Assembly: GCA_035508795.1 (NCBI GenBank)
Contig: DATJMJ010000222.1
Span: 1 to 20,167 of the forward strand
Reading direction: 5' to 3'
DNA length: 20,167 bases
Origin: DATJMJ01 sp035508795
Lineage (GTDB): Bacteria; Actinomycetota; Acidimicrobiia; Acidimicrobiales; Palsa-688
The notes under the pieces are model-generated. The model was given only the letters and a program-made list of their open reading frames with translations, was not told the origin of the DNA and searched no databases. Numbering within the stretch: position 1 is the first letter of the stretch; every line of letters starts with the position of its first letter. Shown piece by piece: positions 7,109-13,602 of the stretch. The position numbers and the translations under genes were made by a program.

Positions 7109-7708
7109 ATGCGGCGCGCGGTCTTCACGCTCTTGTTTGTCCTGGTGCCGGTCGCTGCGGGGATCTTTGGTCTCTCCGGGGCTGCCAACGCACAACCCGG
7201 TGCCGGCGCGGGCGGCGGCACCTGGCACGTGTCACGCTCCCCCAAATTGCGTGTCGTAGTGGCATCGGGGTGCCCGCGTTCGACGAGGGGTTACGCCGAC
7301 GTCGTCAATACCTTCCCGGGGCCGCCGCTCGTGCCGGCCTCAACCCCGACAGCGGGCATCGTTTGCCGTTACTACGGCATACCCCGCCAGGGCTCCCTCG
7401 GCAGGGCGACCCGGTTGACGCCGGCCCAGGCCGCTTCCCTGGCGCGGGTGATCAGGGAACTCGACCTGAAAAAGCCGTCTGCAGTCGTCATGTGGAGCAA
7501 GGTCGCCCAGTGCCCGCTCGACACCGGAGCCGTTGCTTTGATCGGGTTTTCCTACCCTGCACGTCCCGATGCCGGCCTCTGGTACGCCACTTCGGGCTGC
7601 CAGACGCTCGACAATGGCCGCATCGGGTCGTTCGAAGCAGCAAACCCGAGCTTTTACGCCGGTTTCGAAACCTTGGTCAACAAGCTTTCGGCCCCGCTGG
7701 CCTCATAA
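7109..7708 (+). CDS. Small secreted protein with four cysteines, function unknown
   Basis: This 199-residue protein begins MRRAVFTLLFVLVPVAAG, a typical Sec signal peptide with two Arg and a 20-residue hydrophobic core, and a likely ANA cleavage after residue 28. The mature protein (about 170 residues) has four Cys at 55, 86, 135 and 164, which probably form two disulfides outside the membrane. It has a mixed sequence with CRYYGIP and LWYATSGCQTLDNGRIGSF segments. I do not recognise a family. The ATG at 7109 is chosen because it starts the signal peptide and has an AGGCG about five bases upstream. An in-frame ATG at 7091 would add six residues. It diverges from the coiled-coil gene across 67 bp and ends five bases from ogt. 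Confidence 0.8.
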   Translation: MRRAVFTLLFVLVPVAAGIFGLSGAANAQPGAGAGGGTWHVSRSPKLRVVVASGCPRSTRGYADVVNTFPGPPLVPASTPTAGIVCRYYGIPRQGSLGRATRLTPAQAASLARVIRELDLKKPSAVVMWSKVAQCPLDTGAVALIGFSYPARPDAGLWYATSGCQTLDNGRIGSFEAANPSFYAGFETLVNKLSAPLAS

Positions 7709-7713
7709 CGGCC

Positions 7714-8250
7714 CTAGCGCTGCTCCCGTCCCGCCAGGACGCTGCGTTCGTGAGCGAGGAGCCGTTCTTTTAGCGCTAGCCCCCCTCCGTAGCCCGTGAG
7801 GCTGCCATTGGCTCCGATAACGCGGTGGCACGGGATGATGAGGGCGATCGGGTTTCGGTTATTGGCCATGCCGACAGCTCTGCATGCCTTGGGGTTGCCT
7901 ACCTTGCGGGCGATCTCGCCGTAGCTGCGCGTCTCGCCAAAGGGGATCTCTGCGAGCGCCCACCACACTTTTTGCTGGAAAGCCGTCCCCGTCGGGCCCA
8001 GTGGCAGGTCGAAGCTGGTCAGCTCGCCGGCGAAATAAGCATGTAACTGTGCCTCTGCTTTGGCGACGCTCGAAGGGCGCCCGTGTTCGCGGCCCGAGGC
8101 GGCAAGCTGCTCGCCGTCGCTGTCACCGGGCAGGCGGAGAAAGTGGAGGGCGTCGTCGTCACCCGCCAGGGCCAGCCGGCCAACCGGTGTCTCTACCGCC
8201 CACCACCCGTCCGAGGGGGACGGTTGCCTACTTGGTCGTGATGTGCTCAT
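7714..8250 (-). CDS. ogt: Methylated-DNA-[protein]-cysteine S-methyltransferase (Ogt/MGMT)
   Basis: This 178-residue suicide DNA-repair protein transfers the alkyl group of O6-alkylguanine or O4-alkylthymine to its own Cys. The active site is IIPCHRV with nucleophile Cys141. The DNA-binding helix-turn-helix precedes it (GETRSYGEIARKVGNPKACRAVGMANNRNP, about 105-134), and GSLTGYGGGLALKERLL follows as in other family members. The length is normal for Ogt. The ATG at 8250 overlaps the stop of the Ada-AlkA gene (ATGA) and has a strong GAGGAGG site inside that gene, so the two are cotranscribed and translationally coupled. Confidence 0.95.
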   Translation of the reverse strand: MSTSRPSRQPSPSDGWWAVETPVGRLALAGDDDALHFLRLPGDSDGEQLAASGREHGRPSSVAKAEAQLHAYFAGELTSFDLPLGPTGTAFQQKVWWALAEIPFGETRSYGEIARKVGNPKACRAVGMANNRNPIALIIPCHRVIGANGSLTGYGGGLALKERLLAHERSVLAGREQR

Positions 8251-9884
8251 GCCATTACCTCCTCGATGGTTGCTGCTGGCATTTGTCTGCCTCCCGGGCT
8301 GGCCGCTCGGGCGAGCCTGGCTCGGCGCCCGCGCCCGGCGCCCTGCGCCTCGGGTAAACCCGCCCAGAGGTACTGGAGCGCGTAGGCCCGGTAGGGGCGC
8401 CAGCGCCGGCTCAGTGAGAGCACCGCCGCTGGGGAACGTGCCCCGGGTACGCCTGCCCGTTCGAGCGCACGGCGCAACCCTAAGTCGGCCGCGGGGAACG
8501 CATCGGGGTCGCGCAGGGCGCGCATCTGGATGTACGAGACCGTCCAAGGGCCGATCCCGGGTAGGCGTTGAAGGGCTTCGGACGCCTTTTCACGGTCCGC
8601 CCCCGGGCTCAGGTCGACTTCGCCCTTTGCGAGCGCGCCCGCCAACTCGGTCAGGCAGCGTGCCCGGGCCCGCGGCATCGCCAGGTCGGCAGTACCGACC
8701 TCGGCAAGGGCGTCGGCCGGGGGGAAACTGCGCACCACGGTCCCGTCCGGGGAAGACAGCGGCCGCCCGTAGGCAGCGGCGAGCCGCCCGGCGAGCGTGC
8801 GGGCACCGGCAACGCTCACCTGCTGGCCGAGCACCGCCCTGATGGCAAGTTCGTCGCCGTCCACGTGCCCGGGCACCCTGACCCCGGGCCGGGAGCGGAC
8901 CGCCTCCCCGAGGAGCGGGTCGCCCCCGAGCAGCTCGGAGACGGCTTCGGGGTCGGCATCGAGGTCGAACAGTTGCCGGGCACGCTTTACCGCCGTCGTC
9001 AGGTCCCTCAGGTCCTCGAGCACGAATGTTGCCGGCATGTACCGCTCACCGCCAGCCGGCGGCCGGACGGTGACCGTGGCGAGCCCGTGAGGCAGGCTGA
9101 GGGATCTTTTATAAGAGCTGAGGTCGCCCTCCTCGACCCCCGGCACCGCCCTCGCTGCAAGGAAACCGAACAGCAGATCGGCGACCATGGGCGGCCTGAA
9201 GGCGAGGCGCACGGTCACGGCAGTGGCCCCGGGAGCCGCTGCGCCGTCGCCGGTCCCGCCGGTCGCGCCGTCCCGAGCCGCGCTGCGAGCTGGGCGGGAT
9301 ACCCGTCCCCGTGCCTGCGCAGTTGCCTGCGCCCGCGCCCTGAGCGCCGTCGGCGCCTCGGCGAAGACCGCCCTCACCGTGTCGTTGAACTGGCGCACGC
9401 TGCCAAAACCTGCGGCGAAGGCCACGTCGTAAGCGGGCATCGACGTCGTCTCGAGAAGGATCCGCGCCGTCTGTGCGCGCTGCGCCCTGGCCAGCTCGAG
9501 CGGGCCGGCACCGACTTCGGCCAGGAGGAGGCGCCCGAGCTGCCTCGTCGAGTAGCCGAGCCTAGAAGCGAGCCCGTGGACACCCTCCCGGTCCACGACG
9601 CCGTCGGCGATTGCCCGCATGGCACGGGCGACGACGTCGTCCCGGCGGTCCCACTCCGGCGAGCCGGGAGAGGCGTCTGGCCGGCAGCGCTTGCACGCCC
9701 GGAAACCCGCTTTCTGGGCGGCCGCCGCGGTCGGGTAAAAGCGGACGTTTGCTCGCCCAGGCAACACGGAAGCGCAGCTCGGTCGGCAATAGATGCCTGT
9801 CGAGGTCACTGCGACGAAAAACCAACCGTCGAAGCGTGGGTCCCTCGCCTGCACCGCCCTGTAGCGGATGTCGTCCTCGGCCAT
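8247..9884 (-). CDS. Ada-type methyl acceptor / AraC HTH fused to DNA-3-methyladenine glycosylase II (AlkA)
   Basis: This 545-residue fusion joins an alkylation sensor to a repair enzyme. Residues 1-70 are the Ada zinc domain with four Cys (33, 37, 64, 67) in GIYCRPSC and FRACKRC; Cys33 corresponds to the methylphosphotriester acceptor Cys38 of E. coli Ada. About 75-165 is an AraC-type helix-turn-helix. An Ala/Gly/Arg-rich linker (165-210) leads to the AlkA N-terminal domain (about 210-330) and the HhH-GPD glycosylase domain. That domain carries LPGIGPWTVSYIQMRAL and the catalytic Asp near 466 in FPAADLGLRRA. It removes 3-methyladenine and similar bases and probably activates its own operon when methylated. 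The start is ATG 9884; the frame stays open to 10259 but the Ada domain begins here. It is followed by ogt with an ATGA overlap. Confidence 0.93.
   Translation of the reverse strand: MAEDDIRYRAVQARDPRFDGWFFVAVTSTGIYCRPSCASVLPGRANVRFYPTAAAAQKAGFRACKRCRPDASPGSPEWDRRDDVVARAMRAIADGVVDREGVHGLASRLGYSTRQLGRLLLAEVGAGPLELARAQRAQTARILLETTSMPAYDVAFAAGFGSVRQFNDTVRAVFAEAPTALRARAQATAQARGRVSRPARSAARDGATGGTGDGAAAPGATAVTVRLAFRPPMVADLLFGFLAARAVPGVEEGDLSSYKRSLSLPHGLATVTVRPPAGGERYMPATFVLEDLRDLTTAVKRARQLFDLDADPEAVSELLGGDPLLGEAVRSRPGVRVPGHVDGDELAIRAVLGQQVSVAGARTLAGRLAAAYGRPLSSPDGTVVRSFPPADALAEVGTADLAMPRARARCLTELAGALAKGEVDLSPGADREKASEALQRLPGIGPWTVSYIQMRALRDPDAFPAADLGLRRALERAGVPGARSPAAVLSLSRRWRPYRAYALQYLWAGLPEAQGAGRGRRARLARAASPGGRQMPAATIEEVMA
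8258..8264 (-). promoter_or_regulatory. Shine-Dalgarno site of ogt
   Basis: GAGGAGG on the minus strand lies seven bases before the ogt ATG and inside the last codons of the Ada-AlkA gene. It supports translational coupling through the ATGA overlap. Confidence 0.8.
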
Positions 9885-9890
9885 AGGGCC

Positions 9891-9896
9891 ACTATG
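9891..9896 (-). promoter_or_regulatory. Putative -10 element, leaderless start of the Ada-AlkA gene
   Basis: CATAGT on the minus strand, six bases (GGCCCT), then ATG at 9884. There is no Shine-Dalgarno sequence and no consensus -35, which would fit a promoter needing an activator such as methylated Ada domain. Confidence 0.4.
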
Positions 9897-9943
9897 GCAG
9901 GTCGGTGGGACGGTTATTAGCGGGGATCGGACATGTTGTTCGG

Positions 9944-9956
9944 AGTCCGCTGGACT
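9944..9956. repeat. Short inverted repeat in the alkA/MEDS divergent promoter region
   Basis: AGTCC-GCT-GGACT is a perfect 5+5 inverted repeat, about 60-75 bases from both start codons. It could be an operator for either gene. Short palindromes also arise by chance. Confidence 0.35.
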
Positions 9957-9996
9957 GGACGTTTCGGGTTTCGGCGCGGTTGCCTCGGGGGAATGT

Positions 9997-10024
9997 TTGT
10001 GATGGAAGTGTGAAGAGGTAGGAT
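9997..10024 (+). promoter_or_regulatory. Promoter of the MEDS-HATPase gene (leaderless)
   Basis: TTGTGA (9997-10002), a 16-base spacer, TAGGAT (10019-10024), then six bases and the GTG start at 10031. This is the best-formed promoter in the window and predicts a leaderless transcript. A GTTT at 9995-9998 with GAGGTAG 16 bases later also resembles stress-sigma (sigma-B/F) promoters. The -35 region matches that of the acidic-protein gene. Confidence 0.6.
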
Positions 10025-10030
10025 CTCTTT

Positions 10031-11044
10031 GTGGCAGACGCCGGGGCCATTTCGCTCGAGGCGCCTTGCCCTGAGGCCGGCCGGCACCCTCACGTAGCCC
10101 AGTTCTATGGAGCCGACCGAGAGCTGGCACGTGAAGTGGCTGCCTCCTTGGCCGCCACCCTGCGGGCTGGCGGGACAGCCGTGTTCGTTGCAACCGAGGT
10201 ACACGCCAAGGCAATTGCAGCGTGCCTCGCTTCAGCGGGGGCCGACCTCGCCGGCGCAATGGAGGAGGGCCGGTACGTTGCGCTTGACGCCTCCACCACG
10301 CTCGGCTCTTTCCAGTCGGGCGGGCGCATAGACCCTGGCCGTTTCGACGAGGTCGTCGGAGGCCTGCTGCGCCGTGTGTGCAGCCGCCACCAGCGTGTCC
10401 TCGTCTTCGGAGAGATGGTCGCGTTGCTGTGGGAGCGTGGTCATGTGAGCGCCGCGATCGAGCTCGAGCGCCTCTGGGAGAGCCTGCTCGCCGAGATCCC
10501 CTTCTCGCTTCTTTGCGCCTACCCGGCCAGCGTCCTTACCACCGGCGAGGCCGGGGACGTCGAACAGGTGCTGCTGGCTCACTCCGCTGTAGCCCTACCC
10601 GGTCCCCCGGACGGGACAGTGGCCGGCCTGGCCGGCCCAGCCGGGTCGCAGGGCGACAGAGCCGGCCGCTGCGCCGCCGGGAGTGCCTCCCGCAGTTTCC
10701 CGCCCGCAGCGGACCAGCCACGGGCCGCCCGGAACTTCGTCCAATCCAGGCTCGGCCAATGGGGTGCCGAGGACCTCGCAGAGGACGCAGCGCTGGTAGT
10801 GACCGAGCTCGCGACCAATGCCGTCGTCCACGCTCAGTCCGAATTTTGTGTCGTGGTGTCCGCAACGCCCGCATGGGTACGGATCTCCGTCGGCGACTCC
10901 AGCCCGGCCTCGCCGTCGCGCAAGGGCTTCGTCACCGCAAGCAGCTCGGGCCGCGGCCTTGGCCTTGTCTCTGCCGTCGCGGCGCGTTGGGGCACGGCCC
11001 GCGCCGGCCCGGGCAAGGTCGTCTGGGCAGAGCTCAGGCGCTAG
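10031..11044 (+). CDS. MEDS sensory domain fused to an anti-sigma-factor-type HATPase
   Basis: This 337-residue protein has an N-terminal MEDS domain (about 20-185), recognisable from HVAQFYGADRELAREVAASLAATLRAGGTAVFVATEVHAKAI, then GRYVALDASTTLGSF, FGEMVALLWERG and LLCAYP. MEDS domains derive from the DcmR sensor and are RecA-like. After a Gly/Ala-rich linker (about 190-230) comes a GHKL ATPase of the RsbW/anti-sigma serine kinase type. Its N-box is ELATNAVVHA near 258, it has a short VGDSSP segment, and its lid motif is GRGLGLV near 307. There is no dimerisation/phosphoacceptor His domain, so this is not a classical sensor kinase. It probably binds or phosphorylates a sigma factor or anti-anti-sigma partner in response to a small signal. 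No sigma factor or STAS gene is adjacent. The GTG start is fixed by the promoter geometry. Confidence 0.9.
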   Translation: MADAGAISLEAPCPEAGRHPHVAQFYGADRELAREVAASLAATLRAGGTAVFVATEVHAKAIAACLASAGADLAGAMEEGRYVALDASTTLGSFQSGGRIDPGRFDEVVGGLLRRVCSRHQRVLVFGEMVALLWERGHVSAAIELERLWESLLAEIPFSLLCAYPASVLTTGEAGDVEQVLLAHSAVALPGPPDGTVAGLAGPAGSQGDRAGRCAAGSASRSFPPAADQPRAARNFVQSRLGQWGAEDLAEDAALVVTELATNAVVHAQSEFCVVVSATPAWVRISVGDSSPASPSRKGFVTASSSGRGLGLVSAVAARWGTARAGPGKVVWAELRR

Positions 11045-11045
11045 C

Positions 11046-11068
11046 GCCGGCCGGGCAAACAGGCCGGC
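11046..11068 (+). terminator. Hairpin just after the MEDS-HATPase gene
   Basis: GCCGGCC (11046-11052) pairs with GGCCGGC (11062-11068) around a 9-base loop, two bases past the stop codon. No T-run follows. Confidence 0.45.
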
Positions 11069-11313
11069 CCGGGCAAATAAGGTCCCCGGCCAGGTCTTTT
11101 CCGCCCGCCCCGGCCCCCTTGCGGTCCTCCGGGCCGCCTCACTACCGCGCCTTGGCATCCCCGTGTTACGCTCGGCAGCCGAGGGGACCTTTGACCGCAT
11201 GCATTTTCCGCCCGAATCCCTCCACCCTGAAATCAGCAAGTCTCTCGTTCCCGCGCCTCGCCCGAGCGGCGGTCGTGGGAGCAGGCTATAGGGCCACGAA
11301 AGGAGGGAAACTT
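11069..11313 (+). promoter_or_regulatory. Intergenic region and 5' leader of the cold-shock gene
   Basis: No gene is seen in this non-coding stretch. A possible promoter is TTGACC (11191-11196) with GAATCC 17 bases later, which would give a leader of roughly 90 bases. AGGAGGG at 11301-11307 is a strong ribosome binding site seven bases before the ATG. The promoter is tentative; the ribosome binding site is clear. Confidence 0.5.
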
Positions 11314-11517
11314 ATGCCCACTGGGACCGTTAAGTGGTTCAACAGCGAGAAGGGCTTCGGCTTTATCACCCAAGACGGTGGTGGCCCGGATGTCTTCGTC
11401 CACTTCAGCGCGATTGTCGGCGACGGCTACCGCACGCTCAACGAAGGCCAGAAAGTGGACTTCGAGACCACGCAAGGCCAAAAGGGCTTGCAAGCCGTAA
11501 ACGTCCGCGCTGTCTGA
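11314..11517 (+). CDS. CspA-family cold-shock protein
   Basis: This 67-residue single cold-shock domain is of normal length. It carries the RNA-binding motifs KGFGFI (RNP1, residues 13-18) and VFVHF (RNP2, near 27-31), preceded by GTVKWFNSEKG. It binds single-stranded RNA/DNA and acts as an RNA chaperone in the cytoplasm; members may be cold-induced or constitutive. The start is fixed by the strong AGGAGGG site. The reading frame is open far upstream to 10378, but that extension is a shadow of the MEDS gene. A stable hairpin follows. Confidence 0.95.
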   Translation: MPTGTVKWFNSEKGFGFITQDGGGPDVFVHFSAIVGDGYRTLNEGQKVDFETTQGQKGLQAVNVRAV

Positions 11518-11525
11518 TGTCTCTT

Positions 11526-11547
11526 GGACGGCCCTACGGGGCCGTCC
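11526..11547. terminator. Hairpin with UACG tetraloop between cspA and the threonine ammonia-lyase gene
   Basis: GGACGGCCC (11526-11534) pairs perfectly with GGGCCGTCC (11539-11547) around TACG. This C(UACG)G loop belongs to the extra-stable UNCG class. It lies 8 bases past the cspA stop and could serve both convergent genes; no T-run follows. Confidence 0.7.
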
Positions 11548-11585
11548 GCGGCGAAGGTCGCAGTACTAGCGGAGGGGCCGGGCCG

Positions 11586-12839
11586 TCAGCGTGCCCTCGC
11601 CGGGACGTGATGTTCCTGCTCAGCCCGATAAGCCTCAGCGCGAAAACCATGCTGCTGCAGGTTGAGGACTACACCGTCACGGTGAGCTGGGTCGCGTGTC
11701 TCGAGCGTTAGGACAACCTCCACCTCGTTGACCGCGACCGGTGCGCCGCTACGGCGGTGCTCCACTGTCAGCAGGTTCAGGCCCTGCTCGCCGAGGGCGG
11801 CAGTCAGGGAGGCGAGAGCGCCGGGTTTGTCCGCCAGGACGACTCGGAGCATCAAGTAGCGGCCGGCAGCCGTCAGGCCGTGCTCGACAAGCCGGGTCAG
11901 CAGCAGCGGGTCTACGTTGCCGCCGGAAAGCACGAGCGCTACCGGCTCGTCGCCGGGGATGGCGCCCGCCAGTAACGCCGCGAGGGCGACAGTGCCTGCC
12001 GGCTCGACCACCCACTTACAGCGTTCGAGCAGCAAGAGCACCGCGCGGCTTATCTGTTCCTCGTCGACTGTCACGACCTCGTCCACGAACGCACTTACGT
12101 GCTCGTAGGTCAGCTCTGACACGCAGCGCACGGCGATGCCGTCCGCCATCGTGTCGATGGCCGGGAGCTCCACCGGCCTGCCGGCTTCGAGGGCGGCGAC
12201 CATAGGCGCGGCACCCGCCGCTTCGACGCCGACAACTCGCGCCTTGCTGCCGGCACTGCGGATGGCAGCAGCTATGCCCGATATCAGCCCGCCCCCGCCG
12301 ACGGGCACGATCACGGTCAGCGCGTCGGGGGCTTCGGCGATGAGCTCGAGGCCCATGGTGCCCTGGCCGGCGATGACCCAGGCGTCGTCGAAAGGAGGCA
12401 CGTAGAGCGCTCCGGAGGTCGATGCATAACGCCGGGCCGCCGAGATGGCGTCGTCGACGCTCCCGGGTTCGAAGCAGACCTCCGCCCCGTACCCCCGCGT
12501 GGCCTCGACTTTGGGCAAGGAGGCGCCCACCGGCATGAAAATCGTGGAGCGCAGCCCGCAAAGCGAAGCCGCCAGGGCGACACCCTGGGCATGGTTGCCC
12601 GCAGACGCGGCCACAATTTCTTCCGTGCTGCCTTCGGCTGCCACAACGGAGATCTTGTTGTAGGCGCCCCGGATCTTGAACGAACCGGTGCGCTGGAAGA
12701 ACTCAGGTTTGGCGAAGACCGGCCTACCGGCCATCTTCGACAGCGCGCTCGAGTACTGAGACGGGGTCTGGCGGATGACGCCCGCGAGGCGGCGAGCTGC
12801 CTCCTCGACGTCTTGGAGGCCGACCAATCGCGCTGTCAT
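11586..12839 (-). CDS. ilvA: Threonine ammonia-lyase (threonine dehydratase) with ACT domain
   Basis: This 417-residue PLP enzyme converts threonine to 2-oxobutanoate and ammonia, the first step toward isoleucine or a catabolic route. The PLP Lys is Lys55 in RTGSFKIRGAYNK. The phosphate-binding glycine loop is VPVGGGGLISG, and SAGNHAQGVA and LSGGNVDP are also family-typical. A single C-terminal ACT domain (about 335-417, YLMLRVVLADKPGALASLTAALGEQGLNLL) matches the roughly 400-residue form with one ACT domain and suggests amino-acid feedback control. Biosynthetic (ilvA) versus catabolic (tdcB-like) use cannot be decided. The ATG at 12839 is chosen because a TTGACC/CAAGCT promoter places the transcription start there; a second ATG lies immediately before it (12842). 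It diverges from tag. Confidence 0.92.
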   Translation of the reverse strand: MTARLVGLQDVEEAARRLAGVIRQTPSQYSSALSKMAGRPVFAKPEFFQRTGSFKIRGAYNKISVVAAEGSTEEIVAASAGNHAQGVALAASLCGLRSTIFMPVGASLPKVEATRGYGAEVCFEPGSVDDAISAARRYASTSGALYVPPFDDAWVIAGQGTMGLELIAEAPDALTVIVPVGGGGLISGIAAAIRSAGSKARVVGVEAAGAAPMVAALEAGRPVELPAIDTMADGIAVRCVSELTYEHVSAFVDEVVTVDEEQISRAVLLLLERCKWVVEPAGTVALAALLAGAIPGDEPVALVLSGGNVDPLLLTRLVEHGLTAAGRYLMLRVVLADKPGALASLTAALGEQGLNLLTVEHRRSGAPVAVNEVEVVLTLETRDPAHRDGVVLNLQQHGFRAEAYRAEQEHHVPARAR

Positions 12840-12846
12840 CATGCTC

Positions 12847-12875
12847 AGCTTGCGCCACGCTGCCCGGCAGGTCAA
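12847..12875 (-). promoter_or_regulatory. Promoter of the threonine ammonia-lyase gene
   Basis: On the minus strand TTGACC (12875-12870), an exact 17-base spacer, CAAGCT (12852-12847), then seven bases to ATG 12839. This is a good -35 with optimal spacing and predicts a leaderless mRNA. It overlaps the opposing tag promoter. Confidence 0.55.
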
Positions 12876-12879
12876 GGCT
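12850..12879 (+). promoter_or_regulatory. Putative promoter of tag
   Basis: TTGCGC (12850-12855), an 18-base spacer, AAGGCT (12874-12879), eight bases to GTG 12888. Its -35 overlaps the -10 of the opposite gene and its -10 overlaps the opposite -35. Both hexamers are imperfect. Confidence 0.35.
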
Positions 12880-12887
12880 TTCCGGAT

Positions 12888-13592
12888 GTGGCAGGCAAAC
12901 AGCGGGACCAGCCCGTCCCGGCGAGCCCCCGGGGGGCGGTCACCGGCGATGACGGTGTTAGCCGTTGCCCCTGGGGCCAGTCTCCGCCCGAGTACCGGCG
13001 CTACCACGACCAGGAGTGGGGACGCCCGGTCGGGGACGAGGTCCGCACCTTCGAAAAGCTCTGCCTGGAAGGTTTCCAAAGCGGCCTTTCCTGGCTGACG
13101 ATATTGCGCAAGCGGGAAAGCTTCCGGCGGGCGTTCGCCAATTTCGACCCGGTGGTGGTGGCCGGGTTCGACGAGGGCGACGTCGAGAGGCTCCTCAACG
13201 ACGCCTCCATCGTCCGCCACCGGGGCAAGATCGAGGCAGCGGTCACCAATGCGAGGGCGGTCCTCGCGCTGAGGGAGGAGGGCCTGTTGCTCTCGGGGCT
13301 CTTTTGGGCTCACGAACAGCCACCGGCCAAAGCGGCACCGGCGCGCCGCGGACAGGTTGCCCCTGCGCCCCAAGTTCTCTCAGACCTGCCTGCGGCCACG
13401 GCGGGTTCGCAGGCGTTGTCTGCCGAACTGCGCAGGCGTGGCTTCCGTTTTGTCGGTCCCACCACGGTGTACGCCGCTATGCAGTCGCTCGGCATCGTCA
13501 ACGACCACCTGTCCGGCTGTGACTTCAGGGCAATTGCCGAAGCTGAGCGGGCGTCTTTTGCCCGGCCGGCTCAGCGTCCGGGGCGCGCTTAG
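12888..13592 (+). CDS. tag: DNA-3-methyladenine glycosylase I (Tag)
   Basis: This is a base-excision repair glycosylase for 3-methyladenine. It shares long stretches with E. coli Tag: RCPWG, YRRYHDQEWGRPV, LCLEGFQSGLSWLTILRKRE, FDPVVVAGF, SIVRHRGKIEAAVTNARA, LRRRGFRFVGPTTVYAAMQSLGIVNDH. The zinc-binding residues seem present: Cys and His near the N-terminus, and His and Cys in NDHLSGC near the end. With the GTG at 12888 it has 234 residues, about 25 more at the N-terminus than E. coli Tag before the Cys-containing motif. No ATG, GTG or TTG exists in frame between them, so either this extension is real or a non-standard start such as the GTT near 12957 is used. The C-terminal 15-20 residues are also extra. 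Confidence 0.92.
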   Translation: MAGKQRDQPVPASPRGAVTGDDGVSRCPWGQSPPEYRRYHDQEWGRPVGDEVRTFEKLCLEGFQSGLSWLTILRKRESFRRAFANFDPVVVAGFDEGDVERLLNDASIVRHRGKIEAAVTNARAVLALREEGLLLSGLFWAHEQPPAKAAPARRGQVAPAPQVLSDLPAATAGSQALSAELRRRGFRFVGPTTVYAAMQSLGIVNDHLSGCDFRAIAEAERASFARPAQRPGRA

Positions 13593-13602
13593 CAACGGGT
13601 GC

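Noticed and set aside
8568..9920. 450-codon plus-strand frame opposite the Ada-AlkA gene
   Set aside because: No domain recognisable; it is antisense to a protein with clear Ada and HhH-GPD motifs.
9885..10259. 125-codon upstream extension of the Ada-AlkA frame
   Set aside because: It overlaps the divergent MEDS gene and its promoter, and the Ada domain begins right at ATG 9884.
11003..11078. Repeated GCCGGCCCGGGCAA near the end of the MEDS gene and after it
   Set aside because: Two GC-rich copies about 60 bases apart, one coding and one in the terminator hairpin; likely composition or a local duplication, with no array.
10378..11313. Long upstream extension of the cold-shock frame
   Set aside because: It overlaps the MEDS-HATPase gene in another frame, and AGGAGGG fixes the 67-residue cold-shock start.
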